Below are positions 9,083 to 19,397 of a DNA stretch of 64,000 nt, piece after piece; the first letter of the stretch is position 1, and each line of letters begins with the position of its first letter. Location: the NCBI RefSeq assembly GCF_900107845.1, contig NZ_FNRM01000007.1:62001-126000 (forward strand). The letters are read 5' to 3'. This DNA is from Alkalimonas amylolytica. Lineage in GTDB: Bacteria > Pseudomonadota > Gammaproteobacteria > Enterobacterales > Alteromonadaceae. Under the pieces are notes generated by a model that saw only the letters and a list, made by a program, of their open reading frames with translations, made no database searches and was not told where the DNA came from. A program made the translations under genes and the position numbers.

Positions 9083-9318
9083 AGAGACGCTCCTTGTGCG
9101 CTAAAAACATTATCATAATGGTAAATTACCGATAACAAAAGAGTCTGTCCCCAAGTAACCTCAAGCAATTTATCTCCTAGTGAAATTCGCATCGTAAGAC
9201 TCGTTGGGCATATTCCCTGCCAAAAGGCAGAATGTCGCTCTCTTGGTAAGCTATCATGCTTGAGTACAGCTCTCCTTGGCATTAGGGTATAGGCATAGCA
9301 AAGGGTAGGGAGAGTGTT

Positions 9319-11949
9319 ATGGAACATTATGCAGCCTTGCGAGCCAATGTCGGCTTACTGGGAACCCAGTTGGGTGATTTGATCCGCCAGCACTTGGGTG
9401 AGGATGTTTACCAACGCATTGAACAAATTCGCCAGCTCTCCAAAGAAGCGCGGGCGGGTGATAGTGACCGTGAGCAGCAATTAAAGCAGCTGCTGCAATC
9501 GCTGAGTGATGATGAGCTGCTGCCGGTTGCCCGTGCGTTTGCCCATTTTTTAAATCTGGCCAACCTGGCCGAGCAGCAGCACAGCACCAGCCAGGAAGTG
9601 CTGGCGGAAGATCCGCAGGCTGCGCCCTTGCAGGCGATGCTGAAACATTTGCAGGCTGCCAGGTTGGATCCGGCAGCCATCGCAACAGCTGTGGATAAGC
9701 TGGCGATAGAGCTGGTGCTGACCGCGCACCCCACTGAAGTATCGCGTCGCACCGTGATCCATAAGCTCACCGAAATCGCCGATTGTTTATCTGCACTGGA
9801 GCAACAACGCGCCGATTGTGAGCAGCTGCGGCTGCGTGAACGCATGCAGGAGCTGATTGCTCAGTTGTGGTTTACCAATGAAATTCGCGAGCAGCGCCCA
9901 ACGCCGGTGGATGAAGCCAAATCCGGCTTTGCCATGATTGAGAGCTCGCTGTGGCAGGCTGTACCCGCTTTTTTACGTGAGCTGGATAGCTGGATGCGGG
10001 ATGCTGCCGGCCAGTCACTGCCGCTGGATGCGACTCCGGTGCGTTTTGCCTCCTGGATGGGCGGTGATCGCGATGGCAACCCTTTTGTCACGGCCAAGGT
10101 CACCCGCCAGGTACTGCTACTCAGTCGCTGGAAAGCGGCCGATTTGTTTATTCAGGATCTGGATGTGCTCAGCAAAGAGCTGTCGATGAACCAGGCCAAT
10201 GATGAGTTGCAGCAGCTCAGTGAGGGGGCCTTCGAGCCATACCGTGCTGTGCTGAAACAGTTGCAGCAGCAACTTAGTACCACCCGCGACTGGCTGACAG
10301 AAGCGGTCAGTCGGGATCGGCTGCAGCGACCGGCGGATTTAATCTGGCAGCGTGAGCAACTGCTGGAGCCTTTGCTGCTGTGTGATCGCTCGTTACGTGA
10401 ATGCGGCATGGCGCAAATTGCTGATGGCAGGCTGCAGGATACCATCCGCCGGGTGTATTGCTTTGGGGTTACCCTGCTTAAACTGGATATCCGCCAGGAT
10501 GCCGCCCGTCACGCTGCTGTGTTCAGTGAGCTGACCCGTCATCTGGGGCTTGGTGACTATGCGGCCTGGAGCGAAGAGGACCGGCAGGCATTTTTACTGC
10601 GCGAGTTGCCCAATCGCCGGCCTTTGTTTCCCAAGCAATGGCAACCATCGGCAGAGGTGCAGGAAGTGCTGGATACCTGCGAGATGGTGGCGCGTCATGG
10701 TGAAGAAGCCTTAGGCACCTATGTGATTTCAATGGCCGGTAAGCCATCTGATGTGCTGGCGGTGCAGCTGTTGCTCAAAGAAGCCGGCATTGGGTTTGGC
10801 ATGCGGGTTGCTCCCTTATTTGAAACTTTAAGTGATTTGCAGCAGGCACCGCATTGCATTGAGCAGTTGCTGGCAATTGATTGGTACCGTGGTTATATCC
10901 AGGGCCAGCAGGAAGTGATGATTGGCTATTCCGACTCCGCCAAGGATGCGGGTGTGCTGGCAGCTTCCTGGGCACAGTACAGCGCTCAAGAGGCTTTGGT
11001 GAAAGTATGCAGTGATGCCGGTGTGCAGCTTACCTTGTTCCACGGCCGTGGTGGTACCATTGGTCGCGGTGGCGCTCCGGCCCATGCGGCTATTTTATCA
11101 CAGCCGCCAGGCTCCTTGGATGGTGGCTTTCGAGTGACCGAGCAAGGCGAGATGATCCGCTTTAAATTTGGCCTGCCCAAACTGGCTGAGCGCAGCCTGA
11201 GCCTTTATGCCAGCGCGGTGCTGGAAGGTATGCTGTTGCCACCGCCGGTCCCAAAGAACAGCTGGCGCCGGGTGATGACGGAGCTGGCTGAACGCTCCTG
11301 CCAGGCGTATCGAGCCATGGTACGTGAGCATCCGGATTTTGTGCGCTATTTCCGCGCGGCCACGCCAGAGCAGGAATTAGGCCAGTTACCACTTGGCAGC
11401 CGGCCCGCCAAACGTAACCCTAAGGGTGGGGTTGAGAGTTTACGTGCTATTCCATGGATTTTTGCCTGGTCACAAAACCGCTTGATGTTGCCCGCCTGGC
11501 TGGGTGCCGGCAATGCGCTGCAGCAGGTGCTGGATCAAGGCGAGCAAGCAGTGCTGACCGAGATGCAGCAAGCCTGGCCATTTTTCGCCACCCGCTTATC
11601 GATGCTGGAAATGGTGTTCTTAAAAGCCGATAGTGAGATTTCTGCTTATTACGATCAGCGGCTGGTGCCTGCCGAGTTGCATGGGCTCGGTGAACAACTG
11701 CGCAACCAGCTGGCGCACGATCAGCAATTGCTGCTGAGCCTGACGAAGCACCGGGAGCTGATGGAAAATGAAAGCTGGATCCGTGAGTCCATTATGCTGC
11801 GCAATACCTATGTCGATCCCTTGCACTTACTGCAGGTTGAGTTGCTGCATCGACAGCGCAATCAGCCAGAGCAGTTAAGTCCGCAGATCCAGCGTGCCTT
11901 GATGGTCACCATCGCCGGTATTGCGGCAGGGATGCGGAATTCGGGGTAA
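9319..11949 (+). CDS. ppc: Phosphoenolpyruvate carboxylase
   Basis: An 876-residue PEP carboxylase, full length for the bacterial family. It carboxylates PEP with bicarbonate to oxaloacetate, refilling the TCA cycle. Seen: [12 protein letters not shown] with the catalytic histidine (residues ~133-144), [25 protein letters not shown], and the glycine-rich active-site loop [12 protein letters not shown] near residue 575, with the conserved RNTYVDPLH near the C-terminus. The ATG at 9319 is the first in frame, with a GGGAGAG site just upstream. It is monocistronic. Confidence 0.96.
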   Translation: MEHYAALRANVGLLGTQLGDLIRQHLGEDVYQRIEQIRQLSKEARAGDSDREQQLKQLLQSLSDDELLPVARAFAHFLNLANLAEQQHSTSQEVLAEDPQAAPLQAMLKHLQAARLDPAAIATAVDKLAIELVLTAHPTEVSRRTVIHKLTEIADCLSALEQQRADCEQLRLRERMQELIAQLWFTNEIREQRPTPVDEAKSGFAMIESSLWQAVPAFLRELDSWMRDAAGQSLPLDATPVRFASWMGGDRDGNPFVTAKVTRQVLLLSRWKAADLFIQDLDVLSKELSMNQANDELQQLSEGAFEPYRAVLKQLQQQLSTTRDWLTEAVSRDRLQRPADLIWQREQLLEPLLLCDRSLRECGMAQIADGRLQDTIRRVYCFGVTLLKLDIRQDAARHAAVFSELTRHLGLGDYAAWSEEDRQAFLLRELPNRRPLFPKQWQPSAEVQEVLDTCEMVARHGEEALGTYVISMAGKPSDVLAVQLLLKEAGIGFGMRVAPLFETLSDLQQAPHCIEQLLAIDWYRGYIQGQQEVMIGYSDSAKDAGVLAASWAQYSAQEALVKVCSDAGVQLTLFHGRGGTIGRGGAPAHAAILSQPPGSLDGGFRVTEQGEMIRFKFGLPKLAERSLSLYASAVLEGMLLPPPVPKNSWRRVMTELAERSCQAYRAMVREHPDFVRYFRAATPEQELGQLPLGSRPAKRNPKGGVESLRAIPWIFAWSQNRLMLPAWLGAGNALQQVLDQGEQAVLTEMQQAWPFFATRLSMLEMVFLKADSEISAYYDQRLVPAELHGLGEQLRNQLAHDQQLLLSLTKHRELMENESWIRESIMLRNTYVDPLHLLQVELLHRQRNQPEQLSPQIQRALMVTIAGIAAGMRNSG

Positions 11950-11976
11950 GTGGCGCACTTTCGGTAACGGCGCCAC
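11950..11976 (+). terminator. Hairpin after ppc
   Basis: A perfect seven-base stem GTGGCGC (11950-11956) and GCGCCAC (11970-11976) directly follows the ppc stop codon. Only a short, interrupted T run (ATTTT) follows, so it may stabilise the transcript end rather than act as a strong terminator. Confidence 0.45.
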
Positions 11977-11996
11977 AGCAATTTTGGGCGGTTGGC

Positions 11997-12755
11997 TCAG
12001 GATTCAAACAATTCCTGCAGCACGTGGCGGTAATTGCGTGACATCTGCACCAACTGGCCATTTTTTAGCACCAGGGTGGCATCGCCCTTATCGCCAGGTC
12101 GCAGCTCAATGATCTCGCTTTTGCGCACCAGAGTGCAGCGGTGTACTCTGGCAAAGATAGCCGGATCCAGTTGTTGCTCCAGCCGGGTCATGGTTTCACG
12201 CAGCAGATAACTGCGCTCGTCGTTTTGCAGATGAAACTCGACGTAGTTGCCTGAGCTGCCCACCCAGCAGATGTCTTTGACCGGAATGATTTTCACCCGG
12301 CCCGGATCCCGAATGATAATTTTCTCTTTATAGCCTGATTTGGCTGCCAGTTGCTGCGAAATAAGTTGCAGCTGCTGCCAGGATAACGTATCCCGTTGTT
12401 GCAGCTTCTGTCGGCAGCGATTGAGCATCTGCAGAAAGCGCTCATCGCTAAAGGGCTTTAGCAGGTAGTCCTGTGCAGAGAGCTCAAAGGCGGTGACGGC
12501 GTGCTCGGCATAAGCGGTACAGAATACCACCACAGGCGGCTTTACCAGTTGTTGCAGCAGCTCCAGCCCATCCATACCTGGCATATCAATGTCCAGGAAT
12601 AGCAAATCAGGTTGCAGGTCTTCGATGGCTTGCAGTGCTTGCTGGCCATTTTCAGCTTCAGCGATCACTTCCATATCGGCATGCTCTGCTAACAAATAGC
12701 GAATGCTGGCACGGACTAATGGTTCATCATCGACAATCAGGCAGCGGTAACTCAT
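11997..12755 (-). CDS. LytTR-family response regulator
   Basis: A 252-residue response regulator. Residues 1-120 form the receiver (VDDE acidic pair, LFLDIDMPGMDG phospho-acceptor Asp, FCTAYAEHAV, and YLLKPF lysine). Residues ~150-250 form a LytTR DNA-binding domain (KIIIRDPGRVKIIPVKDICWVGSSGNYVEFH, FARVHRCTLVRKSEI). Such regulators bind short direct repeats and often control cell-surface or uptake functions. Its start overlaps the kinase stop by four bases (ATGA), so the pair is co-translated. Confidence 0.92.
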   Translation of the reverse strand: MSYRCLIVDDEPLVRASIRYLLAEHADMEVIAEAENGQQALQAIEDLQPDLLFLDIDMPGMDGLELLQQLVKPPVVVFCTAYAEHAVTAFELSAQDYLLKPFSDERFLQMLNRCRQKLQQRDTLSWQQLQLISQQLAAKSGYKEKIIIRDPGRVKIIPVKDICWVGSSGNYVEFHLQNDERSYLLRETMTRLEQQLDPAIFARVHRCTLVRKSEIIELRPGDKGDATLVLKNGQLVQMSRNYRHVLQELFES

Positions 12756-13888
12756 GGTCTATCTCCAGCCTCTTTTGCATCTAGTATCATTGGAAAACGC
12801 AGTGTGGTGGTGTAGTGATCCGGCCCGCTAGGTCCATGTTTTAAGCTGGCTTCAGGACCAAAAAAGGCTTGCAAACGGGCTCGGGTGTTACTTAGTCCGA
12901 TGCCAAAGCCCTGGCGTGGGTTATGGGAGGCATAGCTGTTTTGTACCAATACTGTCACCATCTGTTGGTCTGGATCCAGACTGATACGGACGGCAATTGT
13001 TGACGTAGCACTGACCAACTTGCAGCTGTGCTCAATGGCATTTTCAAACAAGGGTTGCAACAACAGCGGTGGTACCAGGCAGTTATCCAGCTGTTCATCC
13101 AGTGCAATATCCAGCTGCAAGCGCTCGCCAAAGCGCAGTCGCTGCAGGGCGAAGTACAAATCCATAAATTGCCACTCATGACGCAGAGGCACTGCCTCTT
13201 GCTGTTGGGTCTGTAGCACAAAGCGTAGCAGCTGACTCAGTTGGTTGGTGGCTTGCAAGGCCTTGGTTTTATCCTCGGTGCGTATCAGGCTGACAATGGC
13301 ATTTAAGGTATTCAACAAAAAATGCGGGTTCAACTGGGATTTGAGTGCTTGCAATTCAGCTTTTAACAGGCCTTTTTCCAATTGTTGTGTGCGCAGCTGG
13401 CTTTGGTGGAAACTGCGATAGTACTGCAGCAAAAAACAGGCGGTGACAGTGCCCAGATACACCCCCCAGTGAATATGAAAGGGGTTGGCAAAATAACGGC
13501 TGAGCACATAACCAAAACTCAGCTGTTGCTCCGGGTTGATGAACAAGTATACGTAGCTAGCGATGAGCAACCAGTTCAGCGCCAGGAAAACGACAGCCGC
13601 AGTCAGCTGCGTCAGCAGGCATTGCCAGCGCTTGCTTTCATTCCAGGGGTAATGCTGAGTAAAACGGACAATAAACGGCGTCAGCAGGGCCCATATCAGC
13701 CAGTTAGGGGCAACCCGATGAAACACCTGACTCCAGTCGCGCTGTACGCCCATGCTAAGCAACGAGTGGTAGTTATGACTGGTGGCAATGAGCGTCACCA
13801 GCAAATACGCCAGACTCGCCAGTAAAAACCAGCGCGCAGGTGGCAGCCAGGATAAGCCAGGTGTTTGTGCAGAGGATTGTTTCATCAA
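12752..13888 (-). CDS. LytS/AlgZ-type sensor histidine kinase
   Basis: A 378-residue kinase with four hydrophobic segments in the first ~160 residues (FLLASLAYLLVTLIATS, WLIWALLTPFIV, LTAAVVFLALNWLLIASYVYLF, VYLGTVTACFLLQYY) and no large periplasmic loop. The cytoplasmic part has the His_kinase (PF06580) phospho-acceptor LKSQLNPHFLLNTLNAI and a C-terminal ATPase domain (PLFENAIEHSCK, RQGFGIGLSNTRARLQAFFG). It partners the LytTR regulator encoded immediately downstream. It is divergent from the TonB receptor; that receptor being its target is only a guess. Confidence 0.92.
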   Translation of the reverse strand: MMKQSSAQTPGLSWLPPARWFLLASLAYLLVTLIATSHNYHSLLSMGVQRDWSQVFHRVAPNWLIWALLTPFIVRFTQHYPWNESKRWQCLLTQLTAAVVFLALNWLLIASYVYLFINPEQQLSFGYVLSRYFANPFHIHWGVYLGTVTACFLLQYYRSFHQSQLRTQQLEKGLLKAELQALKSQLNPHFLLNTLNAIVSLIRTEDKTKALQATNQLSQLLRFVLQTQQQEAVPLRHEWQFMDLYFALQRLRFGERLQLDIALDEQLDNCLVPPLLLQPLFENAIEHSCKLVSATSTIAVRISLDPDQQMVTVLVQNSYASHNPRQGFGIGLSNTRARLQAFFGPEASLKHGPSGPDHYTTTLRFPMILDAKEAGDRP

Positions 13889-14143
13889 GTCACTTTACGC
13901 AAAAGCCAGCACGATTGGAATTCTGTTTCGCACCTGCAAACCCCCATTTCAACCCGAGCGATGGAATGGGCCTTGGAGCCGAGCGAAATCCTTAGGGCGC
14001 TTTGCCCCCACTCGGTCACGATGCAGCTCCCTTTGGCGGAATAGCGCTAGAGTCGGGGAACTCTCAGGTTTAGCTTTTGCAAGCAGGTGCGAACACAGCA
14101 CCCCAGCTGGACAAGCATTTGTCTGCAACCATGGGAGAATTAC

Positions 14144-16975
14144 ATGAAAAGCTATAATAAATTATCGCTGGCAATCCGTACGGGATTGCTTACCTCTGTA
14201 GCAGCCAGCCTGAGTCTGGTTGCTGCGCCTGCGCTGGCACAAGAGGACAGCGAAGCCAGGGTCGAGCGTATTGAGGTCACGGGGTCACGTATCAGGCGGA
14301 CCGATTTTGAAAGCTCAGTACCGGTCACTGTTATAACTGCGGAAGAAATTCGTCTTACCGGTGCTACCAACGTGGCTGATGTACTGCAAAAAACGCCAGT
14401 TGCAATTGCAGGTACGGATCAGTCCAATTCAACTTTTTCGCTAAATACATCGGGTATTAATACTACATCTTTGCGTAACGCAGGAGTTGCCAGAACTTTG
14501 GTGTTGGTAAATGGTCGCCGCTTTGTTTCGGGTACAGCCCCATCAGCTGGTTATGCAGTTGATTTGAACATGATACCGACATCGACGATTGAAAGGATCG
14601 AAGTCCTAAAAAGTGCTTCATCCGCTGTGTATGGTTCTGATGCAGTTGCCGGTGTTATCAATATCATTACAAAAAGTGATTTTGAAGGGGCTACGCTGAA
14701 TGTTCAGGCCTCACAGTCGGCAAAAAGTGATCGTGAGCGCTTCGATATTGATATGACCGTTGGTCGTAGTTGGAATACTGGTAGTGCCTGGGTTTCATTT
14801 GGCTACCATGACGATCAGGGGATTGATGGGCCAGGGAGACCAGACCAGACAACAGATATAGCGTTGGTAAATGGTGCCTGGGTACCTGTTTTATCTTCTT
14901 ATGCTCCGATTGGTTGGGTAAATACTGGCCCAGGCAAGCCAAACTTTCGTGGAGATGGTGAGGCTTTTACTGCTGCCGATCAATATGATCGTGGTTCACG
15001 GCGTCAGCTAATCATTCCTTTGGAAAGAAAGTTCTTTGCAGCAAACTTGCAGGAAGAATTAAACGATGATTTAAAGTTTTACAGTGAGTTCAACTGGATG
15101 CAAGTTGGATCATCTTCTCGCTTTGAACCAACGCCGTTGAATTTACTTGATGTTTGGCTGAAGGACCGTGGTGGTGAAGGAGGCCATAATATTGAAAGCT
15201 CTCTTATCATGCCTCAACTGCTTAAAGACAATTTATTAGCGAATGGGTTTACTGACCTTAATCAACTGAGTGCTTTTGGCCGCCGTTTGACAGAGTTTGG
15301 TGACCGAGGAAACGATGCTACAAGAACCTCATCCAGATTTGTTGCCGGTTTAGATTGGTTTATTAATGATAACTGGCGTTTAGATACCCACATCAATTGG
15401 GGGCAGACGGTTGTGAATCAATTTGGATGGGGGGAGCTGAACATGGATCGTGCTCTCTTCGCACTCGATCTTATTGAACAGGATGGTCAAGTCATTTGCC
15501 GTGATCAAACCGCCAGGTTGCAAGGATGTGTGCCATTTAATGTTTTTGGCGAAAATACCATCACACCAGAAGCAGTCGAGTATTTATCCGCACCATCAAA
15601 AACCATTGGTTTGGTTGAGCAGCGCATAGTTGGCTCTGTACTATCCGGTGAGTTAGATGTTGAGTTGCCCGGTGGTGCAATAGGTCTTGCCGCTGGGGTT
15701 GAGTATCGTCAAGAACTCGGGCGGCAGGAAGCTAGCGACCTAGCACAAATTGGAGCCACCTCATCAAACAGACAGCTGCCGACGAACGGAAGCTTTACTG
15801 TACGAGACCTTTTTCTGGAAGCACGCTTGCCTGTGCTGGACAATCTAGCTATTGATGCAGCAATACGACATGGTAATTATTCTACTGTTGGTAATGTCTT
15901 TACCTGGAACTTAGGTGTTGAGTTTTCACCAACAGATCGTCTGAAACTTCGTGCTTCTGCAGCCGATGCGGTCAGAGCCCCAAATGTGTCGGATCTGTTT
16001 GCCGGTAATGCAGAAACGTTTGCTTCTGTAACTGACCCTTGTAATGGGACAAAAGTAGGCGATACTGGCACTGTCGCAGAGAACTGTTTATCTATTGCGG
16101 AGATTGCTACGCGAGCAGCAGCATTTCCTGATACAGGTTTCTTGCTAAGTCAGACAGAAAGTCAGACAACGGGTGGCTTTATTGGAGGAAATCCGGATGT
16201 TAATGAAGAGACTGCCAGAACTTACAGCTTCGGTGCTGTCATGGAGTTTATGGATGGCCTGTCTGCAACAGTGGACTGGTACTCAATCTCTATCGAGGAT
16301 GCAATAGCAACTACGTCCAGAACATTGGTTGTTCGCCGTTGCTTCGAAGCAACAGATTTCGATCCTACCTGTGGTGGTCGCGTCCAGAGGAATCAAGATG
16401 GTGTTTTGGTACAAGTAAATTCTGGCTCTGGTAACGAGAACCATATTGACGTCGAAGGTTTTGATGCTGAAATTCGTTACAGATTGGATTTGGGAGCAGT
16501 CGGCACTTTGACGACTGACTTAGTGTACTCTTATCTGCATGAATACAATATTACCAGCATAGAAACTGGTAATGTCAATAAGTATGCAGGCGAAACTTTG
16601 TACCCTCGTCATCGCGCCACTTTGAATATTGGGTATAAATTGGAAGACTTCAATGCCTTCTGGCGCATGCGTTATTGGCACTCCAACGTGAATGCTCGCA
16701 CAGATCAGCCAGCCAGAAATATGGACTGGGGCACAGGGGGACGTTTCGATGATCATGCGAATAATGTTTCAGCTGTTGTCTATCATGATCTACAACTAAG
16801 CTACCAGCTAACTGAGTCTTTGAATTTTTACGCTGGAATGAATAATGTCTTTGATAAAAAGCCGCCTTTACTAGGCCAAAATGCCCAGTATGCTGGAACA
16901 GGGACGAATACAGTGTCAGAGGCTTATGATATTACCGGTCGCTACTATTACCTTGGCCTGAGAGCTTCATTCTGA
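14144..16975 (+). CDS. TonB-dependent outer-membrane receptor
   Basis: A 943-residue receptor. I chose ATG 14144 (GGGAGAATTAC before it), which gives a signal peptide ending PALAQED. The plug starts with the TonB-box-like VERIEVTGSRIRR, then SSVPVTVITAEEI, and AGVINIITKSDFEG, followed by a long barrel that ends YYYLGLRASF with the terminal Phe used in outer-membrane assembly. Four cysteines in extracellular-loop regions (CNGT, NCLS, RCFEA, PTCGG) may form disulphides. This subclass (conserved NxxDVLQKTPV, no carboxypeptidase-like extension) often imports peptides or oligosaccharides. Composition is AT-richer than neighbours. Confidence 0.9.
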   Translation: MKSYNKLSLAIRTGLLTSVAASLSLVAAPALAQEDSEARVERIEVTGSRIRRTDFESSVPVTVITAEEIRLTGATNVADVLQKTPVAIAGTDQSNSTFSLNTSGINTTSLRNAGVARTLVLVNGRRFVSGTAPSAGYAVDLNMIPTSTIERIEVLKSASSAVYGSDAVAGVINIITKSDFEGATLNVQASQSAKSDRERFDIDMTVGRSWNTGSAWVSFGYHDDQGIDGPGRPDQTTDIALVNGAWVPVLSSYAPIGWVNTGPGKPNFRGDGEAFTAADQYDRGSRRQLIIPLERKFFAANLQEELNDDLKFYSEFNWMQVGSSSRFEPTPLNLLDVWLKDRGGEGGHNIESSLIMPQLLKDNLLANGFTDLNQLSAFGRRLTEFGDRGNDATRTSSRFVAGLDWFINDNWRLDTHINWGQTVVNQFGWGELNMDRALFALDLIEQDGQVICRDQTARLQGCVPFNVFGENTITPEAVEYLSAPSKTIGLVEQRIVGSVLSGELDVELPGGAIGLAAGVEYRQELGRQEASDLAQIGATSSNRQLPTNGSFTVRDLFLEARLPVLDNLAIDAAIRHGNYSTVGNVFTWNLGVEFSPTDRLKLRASAADAVRAPNVSDLFAGNAETFASVTDPCNGTKVGDTGTVAENCLSIAEIATRAAAFPDTGFLLSQTESQTTGGFIGGNPDVNEETARTYSFGAVMEFMDGLSATVDWYSISIEDAIATTSRTLVVRRCFEATDFDPTCGGRVQRNQDGVLVQVNSGSGNENHIDVEGFDAEIRYRLDLGAVGTLTTDLVYSYLHEYNITSIETGNVNKYAGETLYPRHRATLNIGYKLEDFNAFWRMRYWHSNVNARTDQPARNMDWGTGGRFDDHANNVSAVVYHDLQLSYQLTESLNFYAGMNNVFDKKPPLLGQNAQYAGTGTNTVSEAYDITGRYYYLGLRASF

Positions 16976-17002
16976 TTGATAGCGTAAAGTAAAGTTGTAC
17001 GC

Positions 17003-17033
17003 TTGGGGGCAGACTGTAAAGTTTGCCCCCGCT
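17003..17033 (+). terminator. Hairpin after the TonB receptor
   Basis: The stem GGGGGCAGAC (17005-17014) pairs with GTTTGCCCCC (17021-17030, one G-T pair) over a six-base loop. It is a strong hairpin without a T run, probably a transcript-end or processing structure for the receptor gene. Confidence 0.45.
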
Positions 17034-17174
17034 TACATCTGCAGTCTATGTGTGTCAAAGGGTGACAAAAGACGAAGTTCCATACATTTTGTTACCAAAT
17101 CGGCCCACTTCGAGGAAGATCTTTACAGTCGTTTAGGTACAGAATAAGCGATAAGACAGCCATTGGAGCAAGTT

Positions 17175-17399
17175 ATGATAACGCACAAACAGAGCCAGAT
17201 CGCATTGGTTGCCAGTAGCTTACTAGTACTTTTGATCATTGCCCTGCTGATGAGGCAGGGCGATGGGCGATTGAAACAAGAAACAACCGGGCACGCACTG
17301 GCACCATGCTGTATGGAGCAGGAGGCTGGGTTGTCTGTCCGTTGGTATTTGCAGTGTGATCCTGCGGCCTATCACACCGACTGGCAATTGCTGATGTGA
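17175..17399 (+). CDS. Small single-span membrane protein, unknown
   Basis: A 74-residue open frame with a good ribosome site (GGAG, six bases before ATG 17175). One transmembrane helix at residues ~9-26 (ALVASSLLVLLIIALLM) is followed by a soluble tail with three cysteines (PCCMEQ, LQCD). I recognise no family. A TTG start four codons upstream is possible. The site, hydrophobic helix and isolation between two large genes favour a real gene, but there is no independent evidence. Confidence 0.45.
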   Translation: MITHKQSQIALVASSLLVLLIIALLMRQGDGRLKQETTGHALAPCCMEQEAGLSVRWYLQCDPAAYHTDWQLLM

Positions 17400-17721
17400 G
17401 TACACAGTTTGAAGGCCACGTGAAGATAACCCTTTAAGGGGTGGCAATGGCTTCACCTTCGATTAAATAACCTTACTTGCCAGATGAAGTGATTTCTTCA
17501 GAATCCTTAACTTGTACCCGACTCCGTAAGCTGCACACTGCATACCAACCTTATGCTCGCTCGTTGGCCAATCTGACTAATTGGTTGGTGATTCCGACCA
17601 ATACAATCGAATCAGTAACAGTTGGCTTAATGTATGATTCTGATTTTAATAATAATTAAATTTGGCATGAGGTTTGATTATGACTGTTTCGTTATGATGA
17701 ACCCTCGATAAAGGACAAGAC
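17400..17721. other. 322-base intergenic region upstream of the serine hydrolase
   Basis: No gene is seen. It holds a 30-base element shared with the mipA/regulator intergenic region (17485-17514), an inverted repeat ATTGGTTGG/CCGACCAAT at 17580-17602 that could be an operator, and an AT-rich stretch before the hydrolase start with a TATGAT hexamer at 17693-17698 but no good -35 partner. Confidence 0.5.
17485..17514 (+). promoter_or_regulatory. Repeated element, copy A (candidate regulator-binding site)
   Basis: The pattern is TGAAGT, five variable bases, CTTCAG, one base, ATCCTTA, one base, CTTG. It matches copy B at 21807-21836 in 24 of 30 positions. Inside it CTTCA and CTTAA are spaced ten bases apart, the head-to-tail geometry bound by OmpR/ToxR-type winged-helix proteins, and two such regulators are encoded nearby. 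Confidence 0.5.
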
Positions 17722-19347
17722 ATGAATGTAAGAATATGGGCAGGCATCTGCCTGACAGTTGCAAGTATCAGTGTGCCAGCCATCACAGCAGAAGCAAGTT
17801 ACCATGATTTGTTTAGCGCCCATTTTGCAGCCGATGAGCCCGGCGCTGTGGTGTTGGTAAGCCGGCAAGGCGAGACCTTATACCGAGCGGCCATTGGTAA
17901 GGCGGACTTGAGTCTGGCTGTGGCGTTAACGGATGATATGGTGTTTCCCATTGGCTCTGTGAGCAAGCAGTTCACTGCGGTTGCCATTTTGCAGCTGATG
18001 GAGCAGGGTAAATTAACGCTGGATGATACCATTCAGCAGCATTTGCCGGATTTTCCGCAGTTATCCCACCCGATCACTATCCGGCAGTTGCTAAGCCATA
18101 CCTCAGGGCTTGAAAACTACATTGCACGGCATGAGTGGCGTGAGCACTGGCGCAATGACTTTACCTTGTCTGAGATGCGTCAACATTATGTACATTACCC
18201 GCTTAAGTTTGCCCCTGATCAGCACTTTGATTACAGCAACTCCGGCTATCTGGTGTTGGCGGAAATCATTGAGCACTTGTCGGGTCTGTCGTATGGCGAT
18301 TATGTGACTGAGCGGTTGTTTGCTCCGGCAGGCATGGAACAAAGTTATCAGCTGGACAATTACACGGTGATCCCAGGGATGCCCCGCGGCTACATCCCGC
18401 ACGGCTCAGGGTACCGGCTGGCTGACTTTGTCAGCATGACGCACATGATAGGGCCAGGATCACTGGCCAGTACTCTGGATGATCTGCAGCGCTGGGATCA
18501 GGCACTCTTTAGCGGACAGCTGATTACAAAAGAAAGTCTGCAGCAGGCGCTTAGTTCTCACACCTTAAGCAATGGTTCTGCCACCGGTTATGGTCTGGGC
18601 TGGGAAGTACGTTCTATTCGTGGACGTCCTTCGTTTGAGCATGGCGGCTATATGTATGGTTACTTTAGTGCGGTTTTGACTATGCCGGAGCAAGGCATTA
18701 TGGTCGCTATTTTAACCAACAGTCGCAAAACCGACCCACGTGAGCTTGCAGTGCGGGCCGCGGCAATGGCACTAAATGAACCGTTCCCACAGCCGGAGTT
18801 GGTTGCCTTAACCAGCGACATGGCAGAGCAATGGGTGGGCGTCTATCTGGACGAGCATGGCGTGGAGCGAACCATTGGACTGTTTAATGATGAGCTCTAT
18901 ATCCGTCGGGGTGCCGGACGGATGTGGCCATTGCAGCCCTCAGCAGCCGGATACCTGCATTATGACGAAGGGCTGAGTTATCTGGCTTTAACCGGAGATG
19001 GCACGCTCGAATTGCATCAAAGGGAAGGGGTGATGTCTCGTTCACAGCGGAAAACGGCTCAGGTAGCGCCTTTAAATACTGTGTCTTTAACCTCTGCTCA
19101 GCTCAAAGCACTGACCGGCGTTTATCAATTGGCTGAAACCTTTGCACTGCGCGTTTTTACTGAAGACAATCGATTGTTTATTCAGGGTACCGGACAAAAT
19201 GCCGGTGAGGTGTTTGCGTTATCCGCCACGCATTTGATAGCAATCACGGATGCGGTGGAGTTTGAGTTTGAACTGGATGCAGCCGGCGCTGTGACTGCGC
19301 TGCGCCTTTTGCAAGGTGGGCAGACCTTCCGCGCGCCGAAAATATAA
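17722..19347 (+). CDS. Secreted serine hydrolase, beta-lactamase class C fold
   Basis: A 541-residue protein with a signal peptide to about residue 24 (VASISVPAITAEAS). The catalytic SxxK is in PIGSVSKQFTAVA (~residue 78), the YxN motif in DYSNSGYLVLAEII, and HGG in EHGGYMYGYFS. These belong to the beta-lactamase-related penicillin-binding/esterase family (PF00144). Residues ~360-541 add a beta-rich C-terminal domain found in many such peptidases and esterases. It more likely acts on D-amino-acid peptides or esters than on antibiotics. A hairpin separates it from the regulator gene 50 bases downstream. Confidence 0.88.
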   Translation: MNVRIWAGICLTVASISVPAITAEASYHDLFSAHFAADEPGAVVLVSRQGETLYRAAIGKADLSLAVALTDDMVFPIGSVSKQFTAVAILQLMEQGKLTLDDTIQQHLPDFPQLSHPITIRQLLSHTSGLENYIARHEWREHWRNDFTLSEMRQHYVHYPLKFAPDQHFDYSNSGYLVLAEIIEHLSGLSYGDYVTERLFAPAGMEQSYQLDNYTVIPGMPRGYIPHGSGYRLADFVSMTHMIGPGSLASTLDDLQRWDQALFSGQLITKESLQQALSSHTLSNGSATGYGLGWEVRSIRGRPSFEHGGYMYGYFSAVLTMPEQGIMVAILTNSRKTDPRELAVRAAAMALNEPFPQPELVALTSDMAEQWVGVYLDEHGVERTIGLFNDELYIRRGAGRMWPLQPSAAGYLHYDEGLSYLALTGDGTLELHQREGVMSRSQRKTAQVAPLNTVSLTSAQLKALTGVYQLAETFALRVFTEDNRLFIQGTGQNAGEVFALSATHLIAITDAVEFEFELDAAGAVTALRLLQGGQTFRAPKI

Positions 19348-19360
19348 CTAATGACCTGGG

Positions 19361-19388
19361 CCACTGCGTTCTTAGCTGAGCGCAGTGG
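19361..19388 (+). terminator. Hairpin directly before the first winged-helix regulator
   Basis: Perfect eight-base stem CCACTGCG (19361-19368) and CGCAGTGG (19381-19388), with no T run. It ends nine bases before the chosen ATG at 19398, so it overlaps the ribosome-binding region and could limit translation of the regulator as well as mark the end of the hydrolase transcript. Confidence 0.45.
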
Positions 19389-19397
19389 TTGGATACG

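Noticed and set aside
9079-9327. An 82-codon minus-strand open frame between the TraB/GumN gene and ppc
   Set aside because: It would overlap both genes, has no family likeness or good ribosome site, and the region must hold the ppc promoter.
13988-13994. ATCCTTA upstream of the TonB receptor, resembling part of the 30-base element
   Set aside because: Only seven bases match and the CTTCAG and TGAAGT parts are missing, so it is within chance.
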